Counted from the stretch's first letter, positions 43,601 to 53,409 are shown. The stretch is 64,000 nucleotides of DNA from Zonotrichia leucophrys gambelii (GCF_028769735.1 NC_088171.1:93480912-93544911); one strand, 5' to 3'. Program-made: numbers and translations. Notes: a model not told the origin generated them from the sequence alone.

Positions 43601-46597
43601 ATATCATCTTTTCCTCCCTCTTGTACTGACTTCAGGAGACTCAGTTCCACATCACAGAGAAAAAAAGTGTTAATCTGTAAAGTACTGACTGAGAAGGATA
43701 AAAAAATGCTTTCCCAGGATAAAATGAGCTCTAATGCATGTGGGCTGGAGTAGCAGAGAAGAGAGATCACAGCTTGTTTTGTGACAAATAACTGGTCATA
43801 ATATCTGGGCACTGCAGCTTCAGCTAGCATCTGGTACCATCTTTGCACTCCAGCCTGTGACAGGATGGGAAAATTCACTTTTGTTTTGGTTGTATGGAGT
43901 CATGGGAGACAGCAGCCACCCAAGCCTGGCTGGTATGGGTGGCTGCTAGGGCAAAAAATGTGTTCCATGAGACAGATGCACTTTGGACTGATTATTTCTC
44001 CCTCTAATCTGTCCCCTGGAAGGCAGTTCTAAACTGTAGCTTCATCCCAGTCACAACTGATGCCATTCAACACATAATCCAGTATTGTTTAAATATGAAA
44101 AAACCTTTCCCTTAAAGGAGAAGCTAGCAGGCATCCCTGAGAGGCAATGCTGAGGGACATTACATCTCTGCTGCATGCAGGTGCTGTGGGGTTTTTGATT
44201 GCTCAGGAAAACTCAGACTAGGAACCAGTGGGGGGAACTGGAGCTAGGCAAGTTTAACTTGAGCAATGTGGCTCCAGTGAGTCTTGAATAGTGAGAATGG
44301 CTGGGCAAAAAAGCTGCTGAGGGAAAGTATCATAATTTGGAATCTTCAAAGTAAAAGCTGAAGCTGGAAGTTATTACTTCAGAGATGGAAATGGGTAGGT
44401 GGCTGTGGATGGGGTAACCCAGGGGCAGCTTAATCCACAATTGGTTGTGGATTAAGCAAAGGGCCCAGTGAATGTCTGAGGGGCTTTTCAGATGGCAGCA
44501 AGCTCTGTGTGGCTGTGCCCCATGACTCTCAGGCATTTGAGCTGTAGTCAGCAGTGCAGCCTCACCTGAGTCGCACACGAGTGGCCACACTGAAGGCAAG
44601 GTGGTGAGGTGTAATGGCTGTGGCAGCAAAGCCCTCATTCAGAGCATGCAGAGCAGGCCTTGTGCCCCTTGGATCAACAGGGCTCATACAAATGCTGACT
44701 CTGTGCCTCAGTGCCTCTTCCAGGTGTCACACTGGGGCAGCACCTGCCCTTCCTTTCACTCATCTCTCTTGTACAATTAAACAGCCAGCCAGAGACACTA
44801 TGACAGCTGCTCTCCCCAAAGACCTGACATTTTTGTATCACAGAACAGGATTATTCCTTGCTTTCTTCCCAAAAATAGCAGAGGCAAGGCAGAAGTCTGC
44901 AAATATTGGTGAGAACAGGCTTGACATGCTTTATAGGAAACCCATTTGCTAGACCCCTCCTGTTCATTTCCCTGCTGTATCCCTACCTTGGCATTTTATG
45001 GCCTTGGTCCACAGCCCATCACCTATCCTACAGTCAGAAGTGGCAGACAGAGGTGGTCTGTCAGATTTATGTATGAAGTGCATAGGGTAGGAAAATTAGG
45101 AAGGCTCCACACCAGCAGCAGAAAATACACCTCCTCCAAATGCTTCCCCTCAGGGAAACCCCATTCCTCCTGTCTCTGCCAAAGCCCTTTGCTTGGAGTG
45201 GGAAGGGCAGTGCAGAGGATGGTTCCTATTTACATGCAAGGTTGTGGAAAAACCCCTGAGTGTCCTGTGTGGTGCTGATGCAGTTCTCTTTGCACTTCCC
45301 AGGCTACTGAGAGCATTAAAATGCTGGTCACGCTCTGCCAGTCTGACAATGAAGAGATCAGAAAAGTGGCGTCCGAAACCCTGCTCTCTCTTGGTGAGTT
45401 GCCTGGTTTACAGCAATATTTAATTTTATTTTTGAACAGAGCAGCATGTAAGACACCTGAGCTATGTCAATGTGAGACTGTAAATTGAAATAGAACTTTA
45501 CAGAGTGACTTTAACAAGTCAGAAAATACAGATTCTTAAAAATCAGTCATTTTGAAAATGAGCTAAAAAGAGAAATTGAATTGTGTGAGTCTGGAGGGGG
45601 AAGTAGCAAAAGGAAGGATAGCAAAGGAGAAGTTGAGAAACAGAAAGAACTGATAATTAATCTGCAGTTTCTGGGCACCCGTACTTCAGTGGCACGGAAA
45701 AATTGTGTTTTTCTGGCCTTTCAGCTAGGCATGAATTTCTACTCTGTGGGGGAGGTGTCCTTGTGTTATTTTAGTTATGCAGACCCTTCAAATATGCTCT
45801 CTTCCATTCACCACTTCAGCAGGAATTCAGTCTGCTGTTGGACGTGTTATTGCTCAGATTATAAAACAACTAGCCCAAGGACATTTGAAAACTGATTGTT
45901 CTGCCATTCTTCTGGACAACATATAGAGACCATTTTTGGTTGATTATTGCCAGTTCAACACATTAGGCTCAATGCTGTCTTAGTGGAAGTGCATATAGAT
46001 GGCAGTAGCTAAGGAAAAAGGGGTTGAAAGACACAATATACATTTAGCAAACATACTGATTCCTCATTTTCAGCAGTATAGAAGTAACATTCTGGATAGA
46101 TTCACTTCTTTAAGGTGCCAGGAAGTGGGAGGTGGATAAACTTTATATTTTCCAAGGCTAAAGTGGATAAACATTTACCTCAAGTACATCACAGCAGCAG
46201 CTGAGACCTTGAGAAGCACAATAGGTCATTGAGTACAAGTGTGCAAGATACTGTCAAGCCACATCTGCTTCTGTTTGGCTTTAGATAACCAAACAAGTTA
46301 CATGGGAAGTTAAAAAAAATAGTTTGAACATTCAGAGCATGTTTAACTTTTCCAAATAATTTCTGAAATTGCTTCTAACAAGATAAAGTTTAAGAAGGGG
46401 GTAGAAGTTACTGGCCAATCAGTACCTTCTAACAGTATTGAAATGTTCTAGGGGAATGACATAAGGCATTATTAAGCTTTATCGTTTTGCATTCAGGTGA
46501 AGATGGGAGACTGGCATATGAACAGCTGGACAAATTTCCCCGAGAATTTGTTAAAGTTGGAAGCCGCCGTGGAACTGAAGCTGCCACAGCTTTTTAG
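13521..46597 (+). CDS. RIPOR2: RIPOR2 (FAM65B), RHO family interacting cell polarization regulator 2; 22 coding exons
   Basis: RIPOR2 binds RhoA and holds it inactive. It limits T-cell proliferation and migration, affects myoblast and neutrophil behaviour, and is needed in hair-cell stereocilia (knowledge of the vertebrate family). The spliced CDS runs through 22 exons with every phase consistent, giving 1,067 residues against about 1,068 in human. Visible parts: an N-terminal Ser-rich segment with 14-3-3-like sites (RSQS at 18-21, RSRCNS ending at 37, RRMS at 338-341); a helical region about 65-190; a conserved globular region about 210-320 ([15 protein letters not shown], then the segment ending in WYPFD); a long disordered Ser/Glu-rich region about 360-640; an acidic stretch near 665-690; and an armadillo-like helical C-terminus about 850-1067 ending ATAF. 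The ATG was chosen because it sits where the recalled short human isoform starts; the frame is also open upstream. It converges on GMNN. Confidence 0.97.
14743..14898 (+). CDS. RIPOR2: RIPOR2 exon 2 (residues 34-86)
   Basis: Acceptor ttttgcag, donor GTAAGA. It encodes [18 protein letters not shown] and the start of the helical region ending ALKSGL. It enters in phase 2 and leaves in phase 2, matching both neighbours. Confidence 0.96.
15533..15611 (+). CDS. RIPOR2: RIPOR2 exon 3 (residues 86-112)
   Basis: It encodes [18 protein letters not shown] and KDMKRNSRL, a highly conserved helical segment. Acceptor tttgcag, donor GTACGT. It ends in phase 0. Confidence 0.96.
15826..15849 (+). CDS. RIPOR2: RIPOR2 exon 4, 24-bp microexon (residues 113-120)
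   Basis: Only eight codons, GVLYDLDK, between acceptor tgttgcag and donor GTATGC. The family has this octapeptide at exactly this place, so the small exon is real. It is a multiple of three, so skipping would keep frame. Confidence 0.95.
16836..16889 (+). CDS. RIPOR2: RIPOR2 exon 5 (residues 121-138)
   Basis: It encodes [18 protein letters not shown]. Acceptor ctttcttttcag-type tract, donor GTAATG, phase 0 at both ends. Confidence 0.96.
16890..19697 (+). other. RIPOR2: RIPOR2 intron 5
   Basis: A 2.8-kb intron. It contains a TA-rich patch near 18780-18835 and a G9 run near 19060. Nothing else is supported. Confidence 0.75.
19698..19847 (+). CDS. RIPOR2: RIPOR2 exon 6 (residues 139-188)
   Basis: It encodes [14 protein letters not shown] and continues to the conserved [17 protein letters not shown]. 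Acceptor cccactag, donor GTACAT, phase 0 at both ends. Confidence 0.96.
20745..20808 (+). CDS. RIPOR2: RIPOR2 exon 7 (residues 189-210)
   Basis: It encodes [20 protein letters not shown] and ends one base into the Gly codon. Acceptor ccaacacag, donor GTAAGT. Confidence 0.96.
20809..24546 (+). other. RIPOR2: RIPOR2 intron 7
   Basis: A 3.7-kb intron, the largest inside the assembled gene. The only notable item is the candidate cassette exon at 21347-21408. Confidence 0.75.
21347..21408 (+). other. Candidate frame-breaking cassette exon in RIPOR2 intron 7
   Basis: A strong acceptor (pyrimidine-rich tract ending ttatgacag) and a usable donor (CAG|GTATTG) bracket 62 nt. They are open in the frame entered from exon 7 and read [20 protein letters not shown] after the split Gly. 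Inclusion shifts exon 8 out of frame and meets a TGA in exon 9, so an included form would be a nonsense-mediated-decay (poison) exon. It could simply be a decoy. Confidence 0.25.
24547..24590 (+). CDS. RIPOR2: RIPOR2 exon 8 (residues 210-224)
   Basis: A 44-bp exon encoding [15 protein letters not shown], one of the most conserved stretches of the RIPOR family. Acceptor ccttctcag, donor GTATGT. Confidence 0.96.
25774..25899 (+). CDS. RIPOR2: RIPOR2 exon 9 (residues 225-266)
   Basis: It encodes [18 protein letters not shown] and on to the conserved [12 protein letters not shown]. Acceptor has a run of Ts then ccag; donor GTATGC; phase 0. Confidence 0.97.
27299..27447 (+). CDS. RIPOR2: RIPOR2 exon 10 (residues 267-316)
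   Basis: It encodes [20 protein letters not shown] and the conserved [20 protein letters not shown]. It ends two bases into a Tyr codon completed by exon 11. Acceptor tcttacag, donor GTAAGT. Confidence 0.97.
27788..27835. repeat. (TA)n microsatellite with TG interruptions
   Basis: Two runs of alternating TA separated by tatgtatgtgtgtata lie in RIPOR2 intron 10. It is likely polymorphic. No functional role is indicated. Confidence 0.95.
28522..28651 (+). CDS. RIPOR2: RIPOR2 exon 11 (residues 316-359)
   Basis: It encodes [16 protein letters not shown] and [23 protein letters not shown] puts a Ser at 341 after two Args, a 14-3-3-type phosphosite context. Donor GTAAGC. Confidence 0.96.
29189..29335 (+). 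CDS. RIPOR2: RIPOR2 exon 12 (residues 360-408)
   Basis: It encodes [20 protein letters not shown] and then [17 protein letters not shown], ending LELY. The acceptor is weaker (gttgaag) but frame and conservation fix it. Donor GTGAGT. The Ser-rich RSRSFS is a likely phosphorylation site. Confidence 0.93.
30664..31353 (+). CDS. RIPOR2: RIPOR2 exon 13, large low-complexity exon (residues 409-638)
   Basis: The largest exon, 690 bp and phase 0 at both ends. The middle is fast-evolving, Ser/Pro/Glu-rich and disordered. It then becomes conserved ([20 protein letters not shown], and later [18 protein letters not shown]). SRRDS at 485-489 is a basic-directed Ser site. A GC-rich centre opens a second frame, which I regard as a by-product. 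Acceptor ttatcttttcag, donor GTGAGT. Confidence 0.95.
31354..33949 (+). other. RIPOR2: RIPOR2 intron 13
   Basis: A 2.6-kb intron. At 32.5-32.85 kb two overlapping plus-strand frames of 61 and 109 codons are open, but they lack a matching acceptor and donor and I do not call them coding. Confidence 0.7.
33950..34134 (+). CDS. RIPOR2: RIPOR2 exon 14 (residues 639-700)
   Basis: It encodes [20 protein letters not shown] and [18 protein letters not shown], followed by a Gly-rich stretch and [12 protein letters not shown]. An Arg/Ser-rich phosphosite cluster is followed by an acidic patch. Donor GTAAGT, two bases into a Ser codon. Confidence 0.96.
34495..34555 (+). CDS. RIPOR2: Candidate alternative last coding exon of RIPOR2 (short isoform)
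   Basis: A long pyrimidine tract (ccctccctttg tcttttctct ctag) leads into a segment that continues exon 14 exactly in frame. It completes the split Ser and reads [19 protein letters not shown] before TAA at 34553-34555. The product would be 719 residues and would lack the armadillo-like C-terminal half. Shorter human isoforms exist, but I cannot match this tail to one from memory. There is no strong AATAAA just downstream; an ATTAAA lies near 35090. Normal splicing skips it to 35901. Confidence 0.5.
35901..36069 (+). CDS. RIPOR2: RIPOR2 exon 15 (residues 700-756)
   Basis: It encodes [37 protein letters not shown] and [16 protein letters not shown]. Acceptor cctcctccccag, donor GTACCA. It is noticeably GC-richer than its introns. 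Confidence 0.96.
37518..37653 (+). CDS. RIPOR2: RIPOR2 exon 16 (residues 757-802)
   Basis: It encodes [20 protein letters not shown] and [19 protein letters not shown]. Acceptor tcttcaccag, donor GTAAGA, ending one base into a codon. Confidence 0.96.
38523..38684 (+). CDS. RIPOR2: RIPOR2 exon 17 (residues 802-856)
   Basis: It encodes [38 protein letters not shown] and ECPGLAET. Acceptor tcttccccag, donor GTACAA. Confidence 0.96.
39644..39802 (+). CDS. RIPOR2: RIPOR2 exon 18 (residues 856-909)
   Basis: It encodes [38 protein letters not shown] and YLLQLAKE, the start of the C-terminal helical repeats. Acceptor cctcctgcag, donor GTAGGG. Confidence 0.96.
40119..40523 (-). mobile_element. Solo LTR of an avian endogenous retrovirus, with 6-bp target duplication
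   Basis: A 393-bp element at 40125-40517 starts TG and ends CA on both strands. It is flanked by identical GATGAT copies at 40119-40124 and 40518-40523. On the minus strand an AATAAA (40198-40203 on plus) sits near the 3' end, so the LTR is antisense to RIPOR2. The sequence resembles an LTR family I associate with songbird genomes. A 6-bp duplication fits alpha/beta-type (ERVK-like) integration. No internal viral genes, primer-binding site or second LTR are present. The perfect duplication argues for a fairly recent insertion, though few CpGs remain. Confidence 0.85.
41231..41433 (+). CDS. RIPOR2: RIPOR2 exon 19 (residues 909-976)
   Basis: It encodes [20 protein letters not shown] and then [20 protein letters not shown], ending NRHFREK. 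It lies in the armadillo-like region. Acceptor cacttccag, donor GTAAGT, ends phase 0. Confidence 0.96.
43304..43387 (+). CDS. RIPOR2: RIPOR2 exon 20 (residues 977-1004)
   Basis: It encodes [20 protein letters not shown] and CLALRYLK, one helical repeat. Acceptor ctgctttcag, donor GTAAGA, phase 0 at both ends. Confidence 0.96.
45303..45393 (+). CDS. RIPOR2: RIPOR2 exon 21 (residues 1005-1035)
   Basis: It encodes [20 protein letters not shown] and [11 protein letters not shown], another helical repeat. Acceptor cttcccag, donor GTGAGT. Confidence 0.96.
46497..46597 (+). CDS. RIPOR2: RIPOR2 exon 22, last coding exon (residues 1035-1067)
   Basis: It encodes [20 protein letters not shown] and [13 protein letters not shown], then TAG at 46595-46597. 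The ending in ATAF is typical of the family. Acceptor ttgcattcag. Confidence 0.97.
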
Positions 46598-48120
46598 GTG
46601 GAAAAGAACCTGCTAATATTTAACAGGCATTAAAGTAGGATGGAGCTGCACTTCACTGTGGGAAACAAAAGGAAGACTTTAAAGAATGCTATGAGAATGT
46701 TCCAAAATGTAGCAATTTACAGACTTCTTCAAGAAAAGCAAAATCTAAAATCCAGCTTAAGGATTCCTATTGGCTCCTTGTTGCAGCTCATGATGGAACA
46801 GTTGGATGCTGAGGAACAATACTTTCGTGACTGATTCTAAACAAATTATATAATTGCAGTTATTCAGCCTCAACAGATTTCTGTGAGGTTTTTAGAATTT
46901 GACATCTCCATATATTTTCCTATTATATTTACTTCCTTGAAGTTGTTGTGAAAGCTTGAGACGTGTGATACCGTATCTATCAAGGACAAGCAGGAGGCCA
47001 CCTGAGCAGGCATGCAGAGTTTTCCCTTGAATCCCAAATGAAGTGTCTGCTGCCATGCAGTGTCCCCAGCAACACTCCAGTGGCAGGAAACGCTGCTCAG
47101 CTTTCTCAGTTGTGTCTTGGAATTGAAATACAGGAAAGTTCTGCAAGTTTTGCCTTGAGAAACAGCATGATGTAAACCCTGGGAGGCGTCACTTTGGTGA
47201 CTCATTCTAAATGCCTCCACTGGTCTTTTATTCCCTTCTCTTGCCCTCCAGCAGCAAACCATCATTAATCCAGCAATTTCTGAGGGGGATCAAACAATCA
47301 CGTAGGTTTCTGAAAACTAAATGAAAAGGTAAAAGAGCATTTATTTATTCTGAGAAGGAGGAGTGAATACCGCTAATTGCATGAGTCCCCAAAACCATTT
47401 TGTCCTGCAAGTTGCAGGCAGGATTGGATTTTGTACCTTCTAATTAGAGGAGCGTAGTTTCTATAGAGTGATTTCCATATAAAGAACAGAACAAACACAA
47501 GTGGACCTCGGAGGCAGTAATAAACAGAGGGGGAAGTGAATGCACCCCCCTCCCTGCACTGCAAGGCTGAAAGACAGCGAGTGCTTCAAACTGTTGATTA
47601 CAAGCCTTAAGGTAACAGAGGTGAATAGAATTTAACAGAAGAGTGTTCCTGTACTGTGTTCATTATGCATGAAATGCTATTTAGATGTCAATTGAAGTAT
47701 CCAAATTTGCATAGACAACATAGAAAAAATTGCAAACAGTTCACATCAAGAGGAAACCTTGTGAGCCAAACACTTTGGCAGGCAGGGGTCATTCGTTTTG
47801 TTTTTTTTACTGTGAATGTTACAAGAATGTACATATCTGTATATTTATAAATATATATATTCTTCCTTTAATTAAAGAAGTACATTTTGTACACTGCAAA
47901 ATGTTTACTTGTTTACTGAGGAATATAAACTCTTTTTGCAGAAGGTGGAGTAGCCATGTTATGGTTTTTATACTACACATGTCCCATCAGTTGAATTCTT
48001 TCAAGGTGTCCTTTTGTATCGACTATTTTTTTTTTAAAATTTTTTTCTTTTAGTTTTGTGGCATTTGTACTCACCATATTTCCTACCACATTTAAGTTAT
48101 AATAAAGATTATTTTTAATT
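46598..48120 (+). other. RIPOR2: RIPOR2 3' untranslated region
   Basis: AT-rich sequence after the stop with no splice signals or long frame in phase. It ends about 15-20 bases past AATAAA at 48101-48106. An ATTAAA near 47870 could serve as a proximal site. The exact cleavage position is inferred. Confidence 0.8.
48101..48106 (+). terminator. RIPOR2: Poly(A) signal AATAAA of RIPOR2
   Basis: A canonical hexamer at the end of the 3' UTR, followed by a T-rich stretch (attatttttaatt). It is the first AATAAA downstream of the stop that I see. Confidence 0.8.
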
Positions 48121-48125
48121 ACTAA

Positions 48126-50529
48126 GCACATCAGTCCATATGTACAGTCCCCCTTTCCATCAGCAGCCTCTTCACTGTCAGGCTCATAGTTTAAGTTCAG
48201 AGCAAGCCAGTTTTGTGTATCATTCAAGATAGTTACCAAGGAAGGCTCCACAGGGACTGCCAGAAAATGTGCTGGAGAGGCTCCAGGATTGTTACCCAAC
48301 TTGCATTGATTACTCCTCCCTTCTATGAAGACAGACTCTCCTCAGACAGAAGACATTCCTTCCAGTCATTTTCCCTTTTCAAACATTCAGGCTGACACAC
48401 CTTGGGGAATGTAGAGCTGCCTATGGAGCAGCCAAAGCCAGAAAGATCAGGGAGCAGCTCACATTCAGAGGTACTGCACCAAATGGAGGGTGTATCTCAT
48501 ATCATTGTAGTTTAAAGCCACCCTTGGAGAAGTTCACTAGCCTAAAGCTGATCTGCTACACCATTGCAGCCAGGATTCATGACAGCTGTGACAAAGCTTC
48601 CAAAACCTGAAGGCAAAGAAAAATGACCAAACCATTTCTTTGTCTCCAAGCTTGTACATTTCTTTTCTTGCAGAGCTGACAACGCTGCCTTTTCCAGGCA
48701 CATTAACACACTCCTTAGTAGAGTAGGAAAAACCAGATGCACAGAGGTGAGCATCACAAGGCTCATGCTTACCAACAGTAAAGAAGGAAGCAGCAGGCAG
48801 TAATTACAAAAGTTCTTAGGGCTGCAGCAGGCTTACTTGGACAAATTCAAAGGTCAGGGCTATCCCAGGAAAGTGTGTTAGGAAAAAGTTCCCATACAAA
48901 GTAGCTCTGCAGCAGTGCAGATGGAAGAGACAGGCAGCTTGCTACAAGTGCACTTGGGAAAGGGGTTGGTTTATCTGGTGGTAAAGGTATCCTTACCTTG
49001 TGCTGTGGTGGTTTTTACTACCCCTGCCATGCTGTCACTGTCTCAGCATGTGGCCCCATAAATAGAAACCCGCAGCACCCCTCTACTACTGTAGCCACAA
49101 CAGCAGCATGTTAGGCTGCCCAGTTTCACACTGTTACTGGCAAGGCTGTTGTGTCCATCAGACACAACAGAAAAGTTATCCTCCATAGCTTCATCCTGTC
49201 CTGCAGTCTGTAATATATACTTCATAAATTATACTTGATAAATAATGCTTATCATTAATGTCAACTTCAAAATTAGGAGTCAACAACTGCCAGACACTCT
49301 ATCTTAGGTATGGCTCCTGCTTTGCAGTGGGATTGTCCTGAGGAGAGGATCCACAGCACCCAGGTTCAAATAGCAGCAGTGTCCCTGAGGGTAGGATAGA
49401 TGCGTCCTCCAAATTGATCACATTTCATTACAGCCATCTGCCAGCAGTTCCACAAACAGCAGCAAATTAGAGTTCCTCATAACAATATTATCAGCTGCTG
49501 AATTGCTTTGTCTTATTACAATAATGGAAAGAGAAATGAACAGCACAATAAACAATAAATGCTGAAAAAAAACATTGATGACAATGCAGCTCAGTCTTAA
49601 GCTGGAGTCTTAAGAAGTTGGAGTGCTGGAAAAGCACAGCCTTGGCAAAGTTTGCACATCATCTTATTAAACTCTTAAATCCAGTTCTGAAAACAACCTG
49701 AGATGGCCCTTGAGGAAAAGTAAATGAACGTGCATCACATGTTCTTAACAAAAATAACCTATGACTAACTTCATGACTTAGGCAGAGGCCACACCACAAG
49801 CTGCAGCCCAGGACAATGCTGCAGCCCTCACATAAGCAATCCCATGCCAAACACCAAGGGAGTTTCAGCTGCCCAAACAAGAAGCTGTTATGGTCTAATT
49901 AATTTCTCCACACATAGTCTTAAGTACAATGGGTACTTAGCAAAAACAACAATTTTTAGTGTAAACCAATTATGAGTTCTTCCTCATACAAACAACCCAC
50001 CTGCCCCATGGTTTGCTTGTCGCTGCCATAGCTGCTCATTCTTGAAACATGTGACACCTGCAAATGCCTCACCTCCCCTTTGCTCTTGCATGGCTGAAAT
50101 TCAGCCCTGTTCAGACATGCACATTCTATGGCAGAAGTGCAAGGACACTGTAGATACATCCCACTTCCAGAGCCTGAGCCTGCCTCAGGGAAAGACAAGA
50201 TTGTGTCTATCCTGTGCAGTGAAAGAGTGGGGACTCCTTTTGCTGGTAGCACACATACATTGGATTTCTTGGAAAGAATCACATTCTGTAGTTAGGTTCC
50301 AATACTGATACTTTTATTGTGCTAGATAAAATGCTCTCTGTAACTTAGCTGGATATACAGGTTGCCTTTACTGATGCTGATTTTCAGCTGCTACAGAGCT
50401 GTGTTCCAGTGATAAATGAGTTTCCCTATATACCTAAAATGTCCGATTTTAAGAGAACTAATCACAAACAAATCTCTGTATAATTTCTACACCTTTTGTT
50501 ATGAACAAAAATTCAGTTAATATTTTTTT
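48126..50529. other. Intergenic DNA between RIPOR2 and the LTR
   Basis: AT-rich sequence without long frames, CpG clusters or recognised repeats. Human has the small gene ARMH2 in the corresponding interval; I see no counterpart, but I could not search for a diverged copy. Confidence 0.6.
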
Positions 50530-51134
50530 TGTGAGAGGGAGTTGCAGGGACGCCGTCAGGTCGGTCTCTGCCAGGATACTTAGTGCTTTGTTATTGTAAT
50601 ACCGGGTCGTTGAGGCTTATCTCTTCTTTTGTATTAGTAAAAAGCCTGGCTGGGTGCGGTGGACCCTTCCCCCGAGGCTGTGCTCTCTTACAACATAGGG
50701 AAGACACCTGAGAGGGTGGGGGAGGGGGTTATGCAAAGTGACTCCAAAGTCCAGAATGCTTTGTGGGACCCCGACTCGAAATGCAACGAGAAAACCCCAA
50801 AAACAACGAGCCAATTACGAATTGAGAGACTAAGGTGATGTCTGGATGTGAGGAGCCAAGTGCTGAGCCTGCAGAGATGCGGAGCCCCTCTCGCCCTGAC
50901 CACGGGAGTCGTCCCCAGCGCCGAGATTGACGGGGACCTCATGCCCTAAAGCTCCCACGAGGACTGGATCCCCCGGCTCTGCCCCCAGTGGACGGAGCTG
51001 CGCATATCCTCCTCCTCTGAGTTGCCCTGGGAGACGCGACGGGGACTGCAGCCCTGCCGAGCCGCCCAATCCTGAGCTGATCACTTTTAATAAAGGCATT
51101 ATAAAGGAGAAGTCTCCTGGCCCTGTTTATTTCA
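50530..51134 (+). mobile_element. Solo LTR of an endogenous retrovirus, CpG-rich
   Basis: About 605 bp, compositionally unlike its AT-rich flanks. It begins TGTGAGAGGGAG after a T run, carries many intact CpGs and an AATAAA at 51089-51094, and ends ctgtttatttca. These are the parts of an LTR (U3, poly(A) signal, R/U5) in plus orientation. There is no second LTR, primer-binding site or viral gene nearby. I found no convincing target duplication, so the outer limits are approximate. The retained CpGs suggest it is young or under-methylated. Confidence 0.72.
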
Positions 51135-52282
51135 CCTTTGACAAGCTGTGAGCACATAAATACCAAGTTCCTAGACTTAATATGTAGCACAGTGCTACTG
51201 CATGCATGTTCATAAAAGCACTTAAGAATTTTCAAAACAAACAAACTCAATCCTTTTAGAACTCTTTAAACAGCAGTTATTGCAGCATCCTAAAACTGCT
51301 GAGAACATTTCCATACATTAATGCCTCATAGAATAGGTACAGTTAGCGTTTGGTCAAGGTTCAGTGCATCTGTGACAAAGCATGTGTAGAGGTTTTATTA
51401 CTGTGGCACTTCAGCTCTCACACCTAACCTTCTGGGGCATCAGGTTTTTTTTTCCAATTATACAGCAAACTATCTGCTAACAAACTGCACTTAATAAAAC
51501 CATAATAGTCATAGTTTAAAGCATTAATATGTATGACTAAGTGGCATATGCCTTTTTGATATAAAAATTTACTCGGTTATAGGTGGGCCAAATGCTGCAA
51601 TACATCCATCTACTACTTGCAGAACTTCCATGATTTATTTGTACACAGTCTATTTCAACAGAAGGATCCAGCATATCAACAGACTGTCACATCTTTTTAT
51701 TTAAATAAAATCAATCCAGAAAAAGCATAAGATTTAAACCTAAAGCATTCTTCTTGATCCGCCTGAAAGTAAGAAAGACAGATAGAGACAAATCCAGAAT
51801 TTGTGTGCAGTATCTGGCAGCTCTGTTCCAACAGCACCTGTACTACAGCAGTTGACACAGCAGGAAGTGAAATAGTGGAAAAGTTGCTCTTGCTGTCTCA
51901 TTTTGGTCTGCTAGTCATGCCACAGTCCTTTCTTCCCTTCTACAGCCTCTGCAAATACAATATGCCTGATGTTTAAAAATAAAGCCACCTCTAAAAATTA
52001 GAGTTATCAATAACTTAAACTAAATTGAACTGCAAAAAACAATTACATCAAAATGAAATTTATGTTTCCTTATTTACTAATGTGGAATTACTTTGTTAAG
52101 AAAGTTGCTTAGAATGTGAGATAGGAGAGGTCTAAGTCACTTGACAAGCATTATCCACTTCTCCTTAACAGAAAGCCAAGGTTACTCTGCAAGGCATTTG
52201 CCCAGCACCCAGTTTTGTTTCTTCTTCAAGACAGCATCAGTGCAAAATAAAGGACACACCTTTCTCACCTCTTCATCCTGTG

Positions 52283-52789
52283 ATGGAAAGGAATATGTCT
52301 AAGCAGCCCCTGGAGCACACACTGGAAGATAGAATCTCGTGCCTACAAAGCCCGCAAGAAATTGTGACGCCTCATTTTCTAGTGAGCATGCATGAGGTAA
52401 AATGGCAGCCAGGAGTATTACCTCCTTCAGCGGCTTCTGCCATTTCCTGGATGTCACAACTGAAATCACTTGTAAAACATCTGTTAACTGATCAACAGCC
52501 ACGGGAAGTAAAACAGAAGGAATATAAAGGTGCCAACCTGATAGCTCCGGAGTCATTCACACATCCTGCAGCAACCATCTCTGGCAAGGCCAGAGAGATC
52601 CACAACTCAGGATGCTTCTGTTCACTTCTGCCTCCTGAAAGCCACTCAGCTTTAGGCTCCTCCCAAGATATGGCAACAGCCCCCATGGTTAAAGCCTTGT
52701 TACAGAACAACTGCCTGGAGATCCCTCAGTACTGGAAAATCTGTGTCCAACTTTCCTACTCCATCACAGCCCATGCAGATACCAGATAA
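52283..52789 (+). CDS. Uncharacterised 168-codon open frame, doubtful
   Basis: From an ATG the frame reads MERNMSKQPLEHTLEDRISC and ends AHADTR before TAA at 52787-52789. The same frame is open back to 52169, where a stop is followed by an acceptor-like cttctccttaacag. I recognise no family, signal peptide or repeat. It lies antisense to the 3' side of GMNN, beyond its likely end. The length is unusual for AT-rich DNA, but there is no promoter or poly(A) pairing to support a gene. Confidence 0.15.
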   Translation: MERNMSKQPLEHTLEDRISCLQSPQEIVTPHFLVSMHEVKWQPGVLPPSAASAISWMSQLKSLVKHLLTDQQPREVKQKEYKGANLIAPESFTHPAATISGKAREIHNSGCFCSLLPPESHSALGSSQDMATAPMVKALLQNNCLEIPQYWKICVQLSYSITAHADTR

Positions 52790-53409
52790 GGTGCTCAAGG
52801 TTTTAAAGACCTTTTCTATTCCTGAAAACCTTTCAGAACCGAAGTACCTTGGTAAAAGGGTGTCTCATCTCTTGGTAAATACCAGAGCAGTACCTTGAAA
52901 ACACCGAGTTTCTTTCAGAACAGCTCTGAAGTATAGGCTGCTTTGTCTCCACCTAGTTTTCAGTACAGCTGCTACTGGGACCAAGAACATATCACCTTCT
53001 CTTCATAAGCCAATTAAAGTATTACTAAAATAAATGGTCTAATATTTCCTACTTAAACTCTCATTACACAGATTGCAAAATGTTTCCTTAGCAGGCAGGG
53101 GAAATTAATTTTAAAAAACCTGAAAATCATAAATCTAACTGACCTTTAGATTTTGACTCTCATTACCCAGGAAGATTTTCTGAAACCTCACCAACAGCAC
53201 ACAAATTTTTACTTCCACGCCCCCCCCATCCACAAAAAAAAAGCAAAAGCATCCACAAAAAAAAAAATTCCAGAATTCTGCAAACCTAAAAAGAACTAAA
53301 ACCTGCCCAGGCATTCCCCCTAAAAACTTGAAAGCTTCCATCTACAGGAGTCATAATTGATTTGTACCAAGGATTAACCATTCCCTGTCAATCAATACAC
53401 TATTTTGGT

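Larger units (their letters stand above)
36070..46496 (+). other. RIPOR2: RIPOR2 introns 15-21
   Basis: Seven introns of 0.9 to 1.9 kb. Apart from the solo LTR in intron 18 I see no supported feature. Confidence 0.7.

Noticed and set aside
50827..51151. Frames of 74-103 codons around 51 kb
   Set aside because: They lie in the LTR and do not resemble any retroviral gene product; LTRs do not normally encode protein.
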